From Streptobacillus notomytis (lineage in GTDB: Bacteria > Fusobacteriota > Fusobacteriia > Fusobacteriales > Leptotrichiaceae): DNA of 56,463 bases. Below are positions 1 to 8,262 of this stretch, in pieces. The notes beneath the pieces are model-generated. The model was not told the origin of the DNA and ran no database searches. It was given only the letters and a program-made list of their open reading frames with translations. How positions within the stretch are numbered: the first letter of the stretch is position 1; each line of letters begins with the position of its first letter. The translations under genes were made by a program, and so were the position numbers. Location: assembly GCA_001612575.1 (NCBI GenBank), contig LJRV01000216.1:48860-105322 (forward strand), written 5' to 3'.

Positions 1-2
1 AG

Positions 3-383
3 GATAAAAACTCTATGGCATATAGGTTACTTGCAAGCTATTCACATGCTAACACTCCAGATGGGCAATTAATCACTGTAGGAGATGGTGTAACTCTTAG
101 AGGATTACAAGCCCCTATAACAGGTAATAAATATGCGGTTACATTTACTGCTGAAAATAGAACGTATATTAATGATTATGTACAGGCAGTAGTATTTTAT
201 GATGCAGGTATAGCAGAACTTGCTAAGAATGGTAATAAACTTAAATTTATGAATAGTATAGGTATAGGTGCAAGAGTAAATACACCTATAGGAGTTATAA
301 GACTTGATTATGCATGGGACTTAGAAAAAACTGGGCAAAAATCTAAAGGTAAATTTAATTTTGGATTTGGACAAACATTCTAA
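3..383 (+). CDS. bamA: BamA/Omp85 outer-membrane assembly factor, C-terminal fragment
   Basis: The frame is open to the left edge, so this is the 3' end of a longer gene; the ATG at 15 is internal. The visible 127 codons show alternating strands of an Omp85 barrel and end in the family's typical closing stretch (GVIRLDYAWDLE, then FNFGFGQTF with terminal Phe). BamA inserts beta-barrel proteins into the outer membrane, and this window encodes at least seven likely clients (five autotransporters and two large barrels). A terminator follows seven bases after the stop. A TamA-type paralogue cannot be excluded because the POTRA domains lie outside the window. Confidence 0.8.
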   Translation, partial: DKNSMAYRLLASYSHANTPDGQLITVGDGVTLRGLQAPITGNKYAVTFTAENRTYINDYVQAVVFYDAGIAELAKNGNKLKFMNSIGIGARVNTPIGVIRLDYAWDLEKTGQKSKGKFNFGFGQTF

Positions 384-389
384 ATAAAT

Positions 390-418
390 GGACTAGTGGT
401 ACTAGTCCTCTTGTTATT
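390..418 (+). terminator. Intrinsic terminator after bamA
   Basis: A perfect 8-bp stem, GGACTAGT / ACTAGTCC, with a 3-nt loop, followed by a T-rich tail (TCTTGTTATTT). It sits just after the bamA stop and before the lipoprotein gene. Confidence 0.7.
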
Positions 419-435
419 TAAAAAGTGAGGATGAA

Positions 436-993
436 ATGAAAAGGTTTTTAGTATTTTTATGGTTATTTTTGTTAATGGTATCATGTACTTCAAAAAGTGA
501 GAAAGTTGTTGGACAATTTATGAAGGATTTTAAGGAGTTTAATATTGAAGGAACTAAAAAATATGTATCTAATCCTGAATTGATAGATAGTTTAAATCTT
601 AGCTTTAAAAATGAATCTCAAATAATCTTTTTTAATGCATTATTTGAAAATCTTAAATATGAAGTACAAAATAAGACAAAAAGAGAAGATGGGAGTGAAG
701 TTGTAAATGTTAAAATATCTAATATAGATGTTAGAAAGACATTTGAATTAGCATATAAACAAATTTTTAAAAAGACTTTTCTTGGTGAGAGCGATGTTAA
801 AATTAAAGATGAGTTTGTAGAATTAATGACTTCAAAAAATATACCAAAGCTTATAATAATTAGTCAATTTTTAATGGTTAATGATACAGGAAATAGAAAA
901 ATACTTTTAAGAAAAGAAAATATAGATGATATATTAGGGAGGTATTTTACTACTTTAAATGGTATAAATTTAAATACACAACAAGGAGAATAA
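436..993 (+). CDS. Small lipoprotein of unknown function
   Basis: 185 residues. The N-terminus is a lipoprotein signal peptide: MKR, a hydrophobic stretch, and a lipobox ending at Cys17 (MVSC). The mature part is lysine-rich, probably alpha/beta, with no motif I recognise. Only the signal peptide supports placement in the envelope. The stop directly abuts the hslO start (TAA then ATG), and the hslO ribosome-binding site (AGGAG, 984-988) lies inside this gene, so the two are probably translationally coupled. Confidence 0.75.
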   Translation: MKRFLVFLWLFLLMVSCTSKSEKVVGQFMKDFKEFNIEGTKKYVSNPELIDSLNLSFKNESQIIFFNALFENLKYEVQNKTKREDGSEVVNVKISNIDVRKTFELAYKQIFKKTFLGESDVKIKDEFVELMTSKNIPKLIIISQFLMVNDTGNRKILLRKENIDDILGRYFTTLNGINLNTQQGE

Positions 994-1917
994 ATGTTAT
1001 TAAGAGGAATAAGTAAAAGTACAAAATTTGTAATAATAGATAGCACTGAGTTAGTAAAAGAAGTAATAAATAAAACCTCTCTTGATGTTCTTTACTCAAA
1101 GGATATATCAAAACTTACAACTATGGGTGCAATACTTGCTCAAAGTATTAAATCAAATAATACTAAGATGTCTTTATCACTAAGAAGTGAAGGAGCATTA
1201 AAAAATTTCATAGTTAAATCTACTATAAATTCAAATGTTGCAGTTAAGGTAGATATAGATAAAGAAAAACATGTTAAGTTATTAAATGCAATAAATACTA
1301 ACAATCAAGAAGAAGTTAAAATGCTTTATGATCTTAGTGGAGCTAAATTACAAATAATGGTTGACTATGGACTTAAAACCCCGTATTCTTCAGTGTTTTT
1401 AGTTAAGGATAATTTATTAGAATTATCACTTAATGAATATTATGAAATGTCAGAACAGACAAAAACTATATTAATCTGTTCTACTAAATATGATGAAAAT
1501 TTAAATGTAGAAAAAGCTTCAGGTTTAATGATACAATTACTTCCTGGTGGTGATGAGAATGTAATTTCATGGCTTGCTGGTAAGCTTGAAAGATTATTAA
1601 ATATTACAGATATGCTGAAAAATAATTTTAGTTTAGAAAGAATAGCTCATTTAATATTTGAAAATGATGAAGAAATTTTTGCTAACGAGAGAATATATAA
1701 AGGTTTGCCATATGATAAGTTACCTATGATAGAGGATATTGAAATATTAAATGTAAGTGATATTAAATATGAATGTGATTGTAGCAGGGAATACATGAAA
1801 AGAGCTTTAGATATTTCAATTTCTGATGAAAGTAAGGAAGAATTATTAAAAGAGGATGGATTTATAGAAATAGAATGTAGTTTTTGTGGTAAAAAATATA
1901 GATTTGAAGAAATTTAA
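994..1917 (+). CDS. hslO: Hsp33 redox-regulated chaperone
   Basis: 307 residues, the usual length for Hsp33. The N-terminal part matches the Hsp33 core (TTMGAILAQ, LRSEGALKN, QLLPGGDE). The C-terminal zinc switch is intact: CDC (Cys261, Cys263) and CSFC (Cys295, Cys298). In the family these cysteines bind zinc when reduced and form disulfides under oxidative stress, activating holdase activity in the cytoplasm. It lies between the lipoprotein gene and a STAS-domain gene in a run of closely spaced genes. Confidence 0.95.
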   Translation: MLLRGISKSTKFVIIDSTELVKEVINKTSLDVLYSKDISKLTTMGAILAQSIKSNNTKMSLSLRSEGALKNFIVKSTINSNVAVKVDIDKEKHVKLLNAINTNNQEEVKMLYDLSGAKLQIMVDYGLKTPYSSVFLVKDNLLELSLNEYYEMSEQTKTILICSTKYDENLNVEKASGLMIQLLPGGDENVISWLAGKLERLLNITDMLKNNFSLERIAHLIFENDEEIFANERIYKGLPYDKLPMIEDIEILNVSDIKYECDCSREYMKRALDISISDESKEELLKEDGFIEIECSFCGKKYRFEEI

Positions 1918-1931
1918 AAGGGGTAGATACT

Positions 1932-2405
1932 ATGGATAATTTTCTATATGCAAAATTAAATGATGAGTATATATTTAAGATTTGTGGTAGGGCAACTATG
2001 AAAAATTCAAAGATATTCTCAGACTTTGTAGATGATAAAATAAATGAAGCCCAAGGTATTTCTTTTGATATGTCTGAGACTACATACATGGATTCTACCT
2101 TTTTAGGTTTAGTGGCTAAATACTCTATAGATGTTAAAATGAGTAAAGGGAAAAATTTAGTTATACTAAATCCTAGTGAAGAATCATACACATTTTTGAA
2201 ACAAACAGGTATTATTAAATTTGTTGATTTAATAACTAAAGAAGATTTAAATATAGATATGAATATATCTGGAAGTGATTTTTCAGATATGAATGAAAAA
2301 AGTAAATATATATTGGAAATGCATGAAATATTAATGAAATTAAATGAAGAAAATGAAAAAGTGTTTAAACCAGTGGTTGATGCTATGAAAAAGGTGATAA
2401 AATAA
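1932..2405 (+). CDS. STAS-domain protein (anti-sigma factor antagonist-like)
   Basis: 157 residues. Residues about 1-105 read as a STAS domain: a beta-strand start, then DMSETTYMDSTFLGLVAKY, which matches the conserved D-S-[ST]-x-L-G loop carrying the phosphorylatable serine in SpoIIAA/RsbV proteins, then KQTGIIKFVDL. Residues 106-157 are a charged helical tail. No anti-sigma kinase or sigma factor is encoded nearby, so the partner is unknown. The stop overlaps the ddl start by one base (TAATG). Confidence 0.8.
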   Translation: MDNFLYAKLNDEYIFKICGRATMKNSKIFSDFVDDKINEAQGISFDMSETTYMDSTFLGLVAKYSIDVKMSKGKNLVILNPSEESYTFLKQTGIIKFVDLITKEDLNIDMNISGSDFSDMNEKSKYILEMHEILMKLNEENEKVFKPVVDAMKKVIK

Positions 2406-3304
2406 TGAGGATAGGTGTAATTTATGGGGGTATTTCTACTGAAATAGACGTATCTAGAAATACAGGTAAAGAAATAATTGCTAATTTAGATAAAGAAAAA
2501 TATGAAGTAGTAGAAATAGAAATATTAAAAAAAGAAGATATATTTAAAATTGTAGATTTAAATCTTGATTTTGCATATATAGCTTTACATGGAGAATTTG
2601 GTGAAAGTGGAGATGTTCAGGCTATACTTGAAACAGCTGGAATAAAATATTCTGGTAGTGGAATACTTTCAAGTGCTATATGTATGGATAAGGATATAAC
2701 AAAGATATTAGTTAAAAATTCTGGTGTAAGAGTAATAAATGGAAAATGTATTAAAAAGGGAGAAGTAGTTAAATTTTCTGAATTAAATTTAGGAGAAAAG
2801 GTAATACTTAAACCTAATCGTGGTGGTTCTAGTATAGGAATATATTTTGCAACTAATGATGAAGAGTTAGAATATGGTATAGGTAAAATATTTGAACTAG
2901 GAGAAGAAGAAGTATTAATAGAAGAAATGAAAGTAGGGATAGAAATTTCAGTTCCTATTATAGCTGGAAAAGTTTTCCCTACTATATTAATAGAACCATT
3001 AAAAGATACTTTCTTTGATTATACATCAAAATATGAAAATGGTGGAGCAAAAGAATATGTATATTTTTTTGAAGAAAATTTACAAAATGAAATAAATGAT
3101 TTTACTATTAGGGCATATAAGGCAGTAAAATGTAAAGGGTTTGCTAGAATAGACTATATTTTAGTGGGTAATAAGGCATATTTCTTAGAAGTAAATACTC
3201 TTCCTGGAATGACTAAAAATTCTCTACTTCCTAAATCAACCTTATATATGGGTTATTCTTATTCTGAAACTTTAGATTTATTAATAAAGGAGTCTATGAA
3301 ATAA
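2405..3304 (+). CDS. ddl: D-alanine--D-alanine ligase
   Basis: 299 residues, ATP-grasp family. Visible landmarks: N-terminal GVIYGGISTE, ALHGEFGESGDVQAILE, the ATP-binding KPNRGGSSIG and the C-terminal EVNTLPGMT metal/phosphate loop. It joins two D-Ala residues for the peptidoglycan stem peptide in the cytoplasm. The gene overlaps its neighbours by one base at each end (TAATG junctions), indicating a single operon with translational coupling. Confidence 0.95.
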   Translation: MRIGVIYGGISTEIDVSRNTGKEIIANLDKEKYEVVEIEILKKEDIFKIVDLNLDFAYIALHGEFGESGDVQAILETAGIKYSGSGILSSAICMDKDITKILVKNSGVRVINGKCIKKGEVVKFSELNLGEKVILKPNRGGSSIGIYFATNDEELEYGIGKIFELGEEEVLIEEMKVGIEISVPIIAGKVFPTILIEPLKDTFFDYTSKYENGGAKEYVYFFEENLQNEINDFTIRAYKAVKCKGFARIDYILVGNKAYFLEVNTLPGMTKNSLLPKSTLYMGYSYSETLDLLIKESMK

Positions 3305-4017
3305 TGATGGGGAAAAGAGAAAAATTAAATCTAAAAATATTTTTAATTATTTTAGCTATATATTTAATAGCTTGTATATACATTAAGATAGATTATAGAA
3401 TAGAATATTTAGTGGCATTTATAATAGTAAATACAATTAGAAAATCTTTTAAAGCTAGGGCGGCATTTAAATCAGGTGATGTTACTATGATGTTTGAGGG
3501 TAAAATGGGATTTAACCCTATAAATCACATAGGTGTTATGGATATGTTAATACTAAGTGCTTTAATATTATTTAGATCCCCTATAATATTTGGTCAAGGT
3601 AGAAATCTTGATATAAAGTATAGATTATTTAAAGATTATAGAAAAGGTATGTTAAAAGTTGGATTTGCTTCTATATTTTCAACATTTTTAGTAGTTTTAG
3701 TAACAGGTATATTATTTAAATATAGGGTTATAATATTTTCATTTATAGGTAACTTTGAATATCTATTCTTTAATTTAATTACTTTACTTAGGTCTACATA
3801 TATAGTAGCTTCATCTATACTGTTATTTAATATTTTACCACTACCAGGATTTGATATGTTTGATATAGTATATTCATATGCTGATGATGATTTGAGAATG
3901 ATATTATTTAATATGAATAAATATAGCTTTATATTCCTAATACTAATGATATATATAATATTAAATACTAGAGTATTTTCTGCAATAATGTTTGATTTAT
4001 TAAGGCTTGTACAATGA
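3304..4017 (+). CDS. M50/site-2-protease-like membrane protein lacking the HExxH motif
   Basis: 237 residues with about five hydrophobic segments. The stretch SGDVTMMFEGKMGFNPINHIG resembles the conserved segment after the metal site of YwhC-type site-2 proteases (G-D-P-T then G-R-L-T-L-N-P-x-x-H-I-D). NILPLPGFDMFD matches the N-x-x-P-x-P-x-x-D motif carrying the third zinc ligand. Where HExxHA should lie, the sequence reads RKSFKARAAF, so the catalytic Glu and both His ligands are missing. It is therefore probably a non-proteolytic relative. The start overlaps ddl by 1 base and the end overlaps yigZ by 4 bases. Confidence 0.6.
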   Translation: MMGKREKLNLKIFLIILAIYLIACIYIKIDYRIEYLVAFIIVNTIRKSFKARAAFKSGDVTMMFEGKMGFNPINHIGVMDMLILSALILFRSPIIFGQGRNLDIKYRLFKDYRKGMLKVGFASIFSTFLVVLVTGILFKYRVIIFSFIGNFEYLFFNLITLLRSTYIVASSILLFNILPLPGFDMFDIVYSYADDDLRMILFNMNKYSFIFLILMIYIILNTRVFSAIMFDLLRLVQ

Positions 4018-4592
4018 ATACAGTAGCCAAAGAAACTGTTATAGAGTTTATAGAAAAGAAATCAAAATTTATAGGATATATTAAACCTGTAACAACTGTA
4101 AAAGAAGCGGAGGAATATATACATAGAATAAGTGAGAAAAATTTTGATGCAACTCATAATGTTTATGTATATAGGGTAGTTGAAAATAATCAAGAATATT
4201 TTAAATTTAATGATAATGGAGAACCTGTTAATACTGCTGGTAAACCAATGGCAGAGATAATACTTAGATTAGGTGTTTCTAATTTGGTTATAGTGGCAAC
4301 TAGATATTTTGGTGGAATTAAACTAGGAGCAGGGGGATTAATAAGAAATTATGCAAAAACTGCAAAACTTGCAATAAATGATGCAGGTATAGTAGAATAT
4401 ATATCTAAAAAAAATATTTTAATTGACTTTGATTATTCAAAATCAACAGAGGTTGAAACAAAACTTGAGAAAAATGGAATTGAAATATTAGATAAGATGT
4501 ATAATGAAAGAATAATTATGAAATTAAATGTTTCCGAAGAAGAATTAGATAAAATTAAGGAAATACAAGGAATAATTTTAATAGAAACGTGA
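4014..4592 (+). CDS. yigZ: YigZ/IMPACT (UPF0029) family protein
   Basis: 192 residues. The IMPACT-family core is clear: KKSKFIGYIKPV, DATHNVYVYRV, NDNGEPVNTAGKPM, RYFGGIKLGAGGLIRNY. A small C-terminal DUF1949-like domain follows. YigZ proteins are widespread and have been linked to translation-related roles; the exact function here is unknown. ATGA overlap with the upstream membrane-protein gene. Confidence 0.9.
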   Translation: MNTVAKETVIEFIEKKSKFIGYIKPVTTVKEAEEYIHRISEKNFDATHNVYVYRVVENNQEYFKFNDNGEPVNTAGKPMAEIILRLGVSNLVIVATRYFGGIKLGAGGLIRNYAKTAKLAINDAGIVEYISKKNILIDFDYSKSTEVETKLEKNGIEILDKMYNERIIMKLNVSEEELDKIKEIQGIILIET

Positions 4593-4605
4593 AAGGAGAG
4601 TAAAT

Positions 4606-5922
4606 TTGATAGTAGCAATAGTTGGAAGACCTAATGTTGGTAAATCTACACTTTTTAATAAATTAATTGGTGATAGATTATCTATAGTTAAAGATGAAAT
4701 TGGTGTTACAAGAGATAGACTATATAGAGAAACTGAATGGTCTGGTAAGAAATTTCTATTAGTTGATACTGGAGGACTTGAACCACGTAGTAATGATTTT
4801 ATGATGAATAAGATTAAAGATCAGGCAAGAGTTGCTATAGATGAAGCAGACTCTATAATATTTCTAGTTGATGGTAAGGCTGGGATTACATCAATAGATG
4901 AGGATATAGCCAAAATACTTAGAAAAGAAGACAAAAAAGTAATAGTTGCAGTTAATAAGATAGATAATTATGTTAAAGATAAGGATGCTATGTATGAATT
5001 TTATGGATTAGGATTTGAAGATGTAGTACCAATATCAGCTGAACATAAAGTTAATTTAGGGGATTTATTAGATTTAGCTGTAGAAAAATTTCCTGTGGTT
5101 AATAAAGAGGAAGAAACAGGATTAGCTATAGCAGTTCTTGGAAGACCTAATGCAGGTAAATCATCTTTTGTTAATAAAATACTTAATAAGGAAAGATCTA
5201 TAGTTAGTGATATTGCTGGAACTACGAGAGATTCTATAGATTCAAGCTTTAACTATAACGGAGAAAGATATACTATAATAGATACAGCTGGTATAAGAAG
5301 AAAGTCTAAGGTTGAAGATGATATAGAATATTATTCAGTTTTAAGAGCTGTTAAAGCTATACAAAGGGCTAATGTTTGTGTCCTTATGTTGGATGCAACA
5401 GAATTATTAACAGAACAAGATAAAAGAATTGCAGGATTAATATTTGAGGAGAAAAAACCATTAATTATTGCAATTAATAAATGGGATTTAATAGAGAAGA
5501 ATAATAAGACAGTTAAGGAATTTGTTGATCTTGTTAGAGCAGATATGCCTTTTTTAGATTATGCACCTGTAGTGACAATTTCAGCTCTTACTGGAAAAAG
5601 AACTATAAATATTATAGATCAAGTTAAAATGATTAATGAAGAATATAATAAGAAGATATCTACTGGTCTTTTAAATCAGATATTAGAAGAAATGATAGCT
5701 AAAAATCCTGTTCCTACTAGAAAGGGTAGAGCTGTTAAAATAAATTATGGGACTCAAATTGGTGTAGCACCACCAAGATTTGTGTTTTTCTCTAATAATC
5801 CAGATTTAATACATTTTTCATACAAAAGGTATATAGAAAATAATTTAAGGGAATATTTTGGATTTGAAGGTTCTCCTATAGAGATAATATTTAATAAAAA
5901 AAATACAGGATATGGAGAGTAA
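4606..5922 (+). CDS. der: Ribosome-biogenesis GTPase Der (EngA)
   Basis: 438 residues, the normal Der length. There are two tandem GTPase domains, with P-loops GRPNVGKST (residues 7-15) and GRPNAGKSS (about 179-187), DTGG and DTAG switch motifs, NKID and NKWD specificity motifs, and a C-terminal KH-like domain. Der acts in 50S subunit maturation. The start is a TTG at 4606, chosen because AAAGGAG at 4592-4598 is well spaced and translation begins directly with the canonical IVAIVGRPNVGKS. Last gene of the packed run; a terminator follows. Confidence 0.95.
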   Translation: MIVAIVGRPNVGKSTLFNKLIGDRLSIVKDEIGVTRDRLYRETEWSGKKFLLVDTGGLEPRSNDFMMNKIKDQARVAIDEADSIIFLVDGKAGITSIDEDIAKILRKEDKKVIVAVNKIDNYVKDKDAMYEFYGLGFEDVVPISAEHKVNLGDLLDLAVEKFPVVNKEEETGLAIAVLGRPNAGKSSFVNKILNKERSIVSDIAGTTRDSIDSSFNYNGERYTIIDTAGIRRKSKVEDDIEYYSVLRAVKAIQRANVCVLMLDATELLTEQDKRIAGLIFEEKKPLIIAINKWDLIEKNNKTVKEFVDLVRADMPFLDYAPVVTISALTGKRTINIIDQVKMINEEYNKKISTGLLNQILEEMIAKNPVPTRKGRAVKINYGTQIGVAPPRFVFFSNNPDLIHFSYKRYIENNLREYFGFEGSPIEIIFNKKNTGYGE

Positions 5923-5926
5923 TATG

Positions 5927-5956
5927 AAGCTTAACAATTTGTTGAGCTTTTTAATT
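5927..5956 (+). terminator. Intrinsic terminator after der
   Basis: Stem AAGCTTAAC / GTTGAGCTT (9 pairs, one G-T wobble), 5-nt loop, then a T-run (TTTTTAATTT). Confidence 0.75.
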
Positions 5957-6017
5957 TGCCAAAATCAAGAAAACTACATTTACAACAAACTAAATTTGTA
6001 AAAATACAATGAATGTA

Positions 6018-6047
6018 TTGACAATTTATATTTTTTTAGGGTATAAA
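6018..6047 (+). promoter_or_regulatory. Sigma70-type promoter for the outer-membrane protein gene
   Basis: TTGACA (6018-6023) and TATAAA (6042-6047), 18-bp spacer, about 30 bp upstream of the start codon at 6078. AAGGAG at about 6064-6069 is the ribosome-binding site. Confidence 0.7.
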
Positions 6048-6077
6048 TTAATTATATGGTTTGGAAGGAGATAGATT

Positions 6078-8252
6078 ATGAATAAAATGGCTTTTGGTTT
6101 GTTAGCAATTACTTCGATTGCGTCCTTTTCGGGTACAACAGGAAATTTTGAAACAGGTGGGTCTGTTAAGTTTGGAAAAGGGATAGATACTAGTATAGAT
6201 GAAAAGGCAAAACTAGGAATTTATTTAGATTCAAATAAAAATTTATATGGTTTCACTCATCTTGAGGCAAGCAGAGAAAAAATTTTAGAAAATAACTCAA
6301 AGATTAAGCGTTTTATAGGATTTAGTTATCAGAAAAAATTAGGAGATAAGACAGATATAGGGTTTTATGGAGCATATAAAAATCTTTTTATGTTAGATTA
6401 TAAAAAAGATGAGAGCTTTAAGGATGAACTAACAAAACACTTATCTATTAAGAATAAGTATAGAGATGATTTTAATTTTTTTCAAAAAACTGATGCTTTA
6501 AATAGAATAGGGTATGAAAGTGAAACTGATAAAAACATTATATTAGGTATTTATGGGAATACTCGTATTAAAAGAACTGATATATATCTTTCTGGAAGCT
6601 ATATAAGTAATAATTTTAAAAAAGAAACAAATAGACTTTATGCTTACCTTGAAACTAATACTATATATAACCTAGGATTTTTCAACACTAAACTTATATA
6701 TGATGTAGATGGTGAAGAAAAAGATAAATCAAAGATATTACATAAAAATAGTAAAACTGATGATAAAATAAATATAGCTAAAAATGGTGGAGCAATTAAT
6801 TTAGACCTTAAATTTTCTAGTTCGAGGATTTTACAAGATACTTTTTTCTACAACCAAGCTAAGCTTGATTTAAAATCTGGGATTAAAGCAACAGAAAAAG
6901 GAGAAAGATTTTTAGAATTTGAACAAAAAAACTACTTTAAATACACAGGAATTAAAAACCTTACAACAGTTGGGAAATTAGATTATGAATTAAAACATTC
7001 GGTGTATATAGATAAAGGTAGAACGACATCTAAAAGTACTAAAAAAAGCTCATCTAAAGATTCTTCTAATAGTGATGAATTAGTAACAGAAAATAAGCAT
7101 ACAGTTAGAGTTACAGGTAATGCAGACTATAATACAGATAAGTATAGAGTGTTTGGAGAATTTTCTACTTCCAATAGTATTTCTATAGGAAAAACTAAAT
7201 TTGTAAATTATACTTATGATTTAAAAAGTATATTAGAGTACAATGTTTCTGATAACCTAAAATTAACAGCAGATGGTAATTACAGAACGTTTGTCTCTTC
7301 TTTTTTTGACAATAGTGATGCAACTTTAAGATTAGGATATAAGTCTAGTGGAAGAAATGGACGTCTAATTTATGATAGTAAGAGTGATGTAAGTTATAGA
7401 ATGTTTGGATTTTCTAAAAATGATATAACTAATTCAATATTTTCTTTAAGTGAAAATAAGCTTACATACTTAAATAGAGGATTTAAAGTAGAGGCTAATT
7501 TAAACTTTGCTTCAGAGTATGAAATGGTTGCTAAAGAAGAAAAAAATACTAATGGTAAGAAAAAGGTTTCATCAGAAGCTGTGCCTGCTGCTAAAGTTGC
7601 AGCCAAAGCCGTTAAACCCAAAGCATCTAAACCAAAAGCTGGTAGTGGCGTAACAATTACTGAAACAAACAACTTACTACTATTCGTAAATCCTGGATTT
7701 AAAATGTCATATAAAAGGGGTAGGGTTTACTTTGGAACAGATATACAGTTTGCATATTCAAGAGATGAATTTTATGATAATAAATCTAATAAATATGGGT
7801 TGATAAATAAAAATGAGTTTAGATATGATGTTAAAGAAAATATTACATTACTTACAGGTATTGATTTAGATTATAGGGAAAATAAGATATCATTTGATCA
7901 TATGAAACACTTTACAGACTATGTAGATAATTTAGGATTTAATCAATTTAAGTTCTATAAATATAGAATTAAAGAAGATGAAAGTACTAATGGTAAAAAG
8001 AGCAGTAGTGGCAATAATGGAATTGTTAAGTATGAATATAATGATGCTAAGAAGTTTGAAATAGAAGATGAACCACAAAAAGATAGAGAAATTAAGGCTA
8101 AGGTTAGTTTAGGTTCAGAAATTAAATTGGTTGAAAATAGGTTAAGTATTAAACCAGAAACATCATTTACTTATGTTTATTCAAATGGAAATTCTGCAGC
8201 TGAACATAAATACATAGGTGGATTTGGATTAAATATTTCATATAATTGGTAG
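6078..8252 (+). CDS. Large outer-membrane beta-barrel protein of unknown function
   Basis: 724 residues. The signal peptide is MNKMAFGLLAITSIASFS. The rest alternates short beta-strands and lysine-rich turns and ends with strand GGFGLNISYNW and a C-terminal aromatic residue, as expected of a barrel inserted by BamA. Residues about 495-525 form a low-complexity Lys/Ala/Pro segment with higher GC than the rest. It is paralogous to the 652-residue protein at 54314: both open with a TG(N/Y)F strand, then LG(I/L)YLD, and end similarly. The stop is 10 bases before the nuclease gene, and there is no terminator between, so the two are probably co-transcribed. Substrate and role unknown. Confidence 0.75.
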   Translation: MNKMAFGLLAITSIASFSGTTGNFETGGSVKFGKGIDTSIDEKAKLGIYLDSNKNLYGFTHLEASREKILENNSKIKRFIGFSYQKKLGDKTDIGFYGAYKNLFMLDYKKDESFKDELTKHLSIKNKYRDDFNFFQKTDALNRIGYESETDKNIILGIYGNTRIKRTDIYLSGSYISNNFKKETNRLYAYLETNTIYNLGFFNTKLIYDVDGEEKDKSKILHKNSKTDDKINIAKNGGAINLDLKFSSSRILQDTFFYNQAKLDLKSGIKATEKGERFLEFEQKNYFKYTGIKNLTTVGKLDYELKHSVYIDKGRTTSKSTKKSSSKDSSNSDELVTENKHTVRVTGNADYNTDKYRVFGEFSTSNSISIGKTKFVNYTYDLKSILEYNVSDNLKLTADGNYRTFVSSFFDNSDATLRLGYKSSGRNGRLIYDSKSDVSYRMFGFSKNDITNSIFSLSENKLTYLNRGFKVEANLNFASEYEMVAKEEKNTNGKKKVSSEAVPAAKVAAKAVKPKASKPKAGSGVTITETNNLLLFVNPGFKMSYKRGRVYFGTDIQFAYSRDEFYDNKSNKYGLINKNEFRYDVKENITLLTGIDLDYRENKISFDHMKHFTDYVDNLGFNQFKFYKYRIKEDESTNGKKSSSGNNGIVKYEYNDAKKFEIEDEPQKDREIKAKVSLGSEIKLVENRLSIKPETSFTYVYSNGNSAAEHKYIGGFGLNISYNW

Positions 8253-8262
8253 GAGAGATAAA

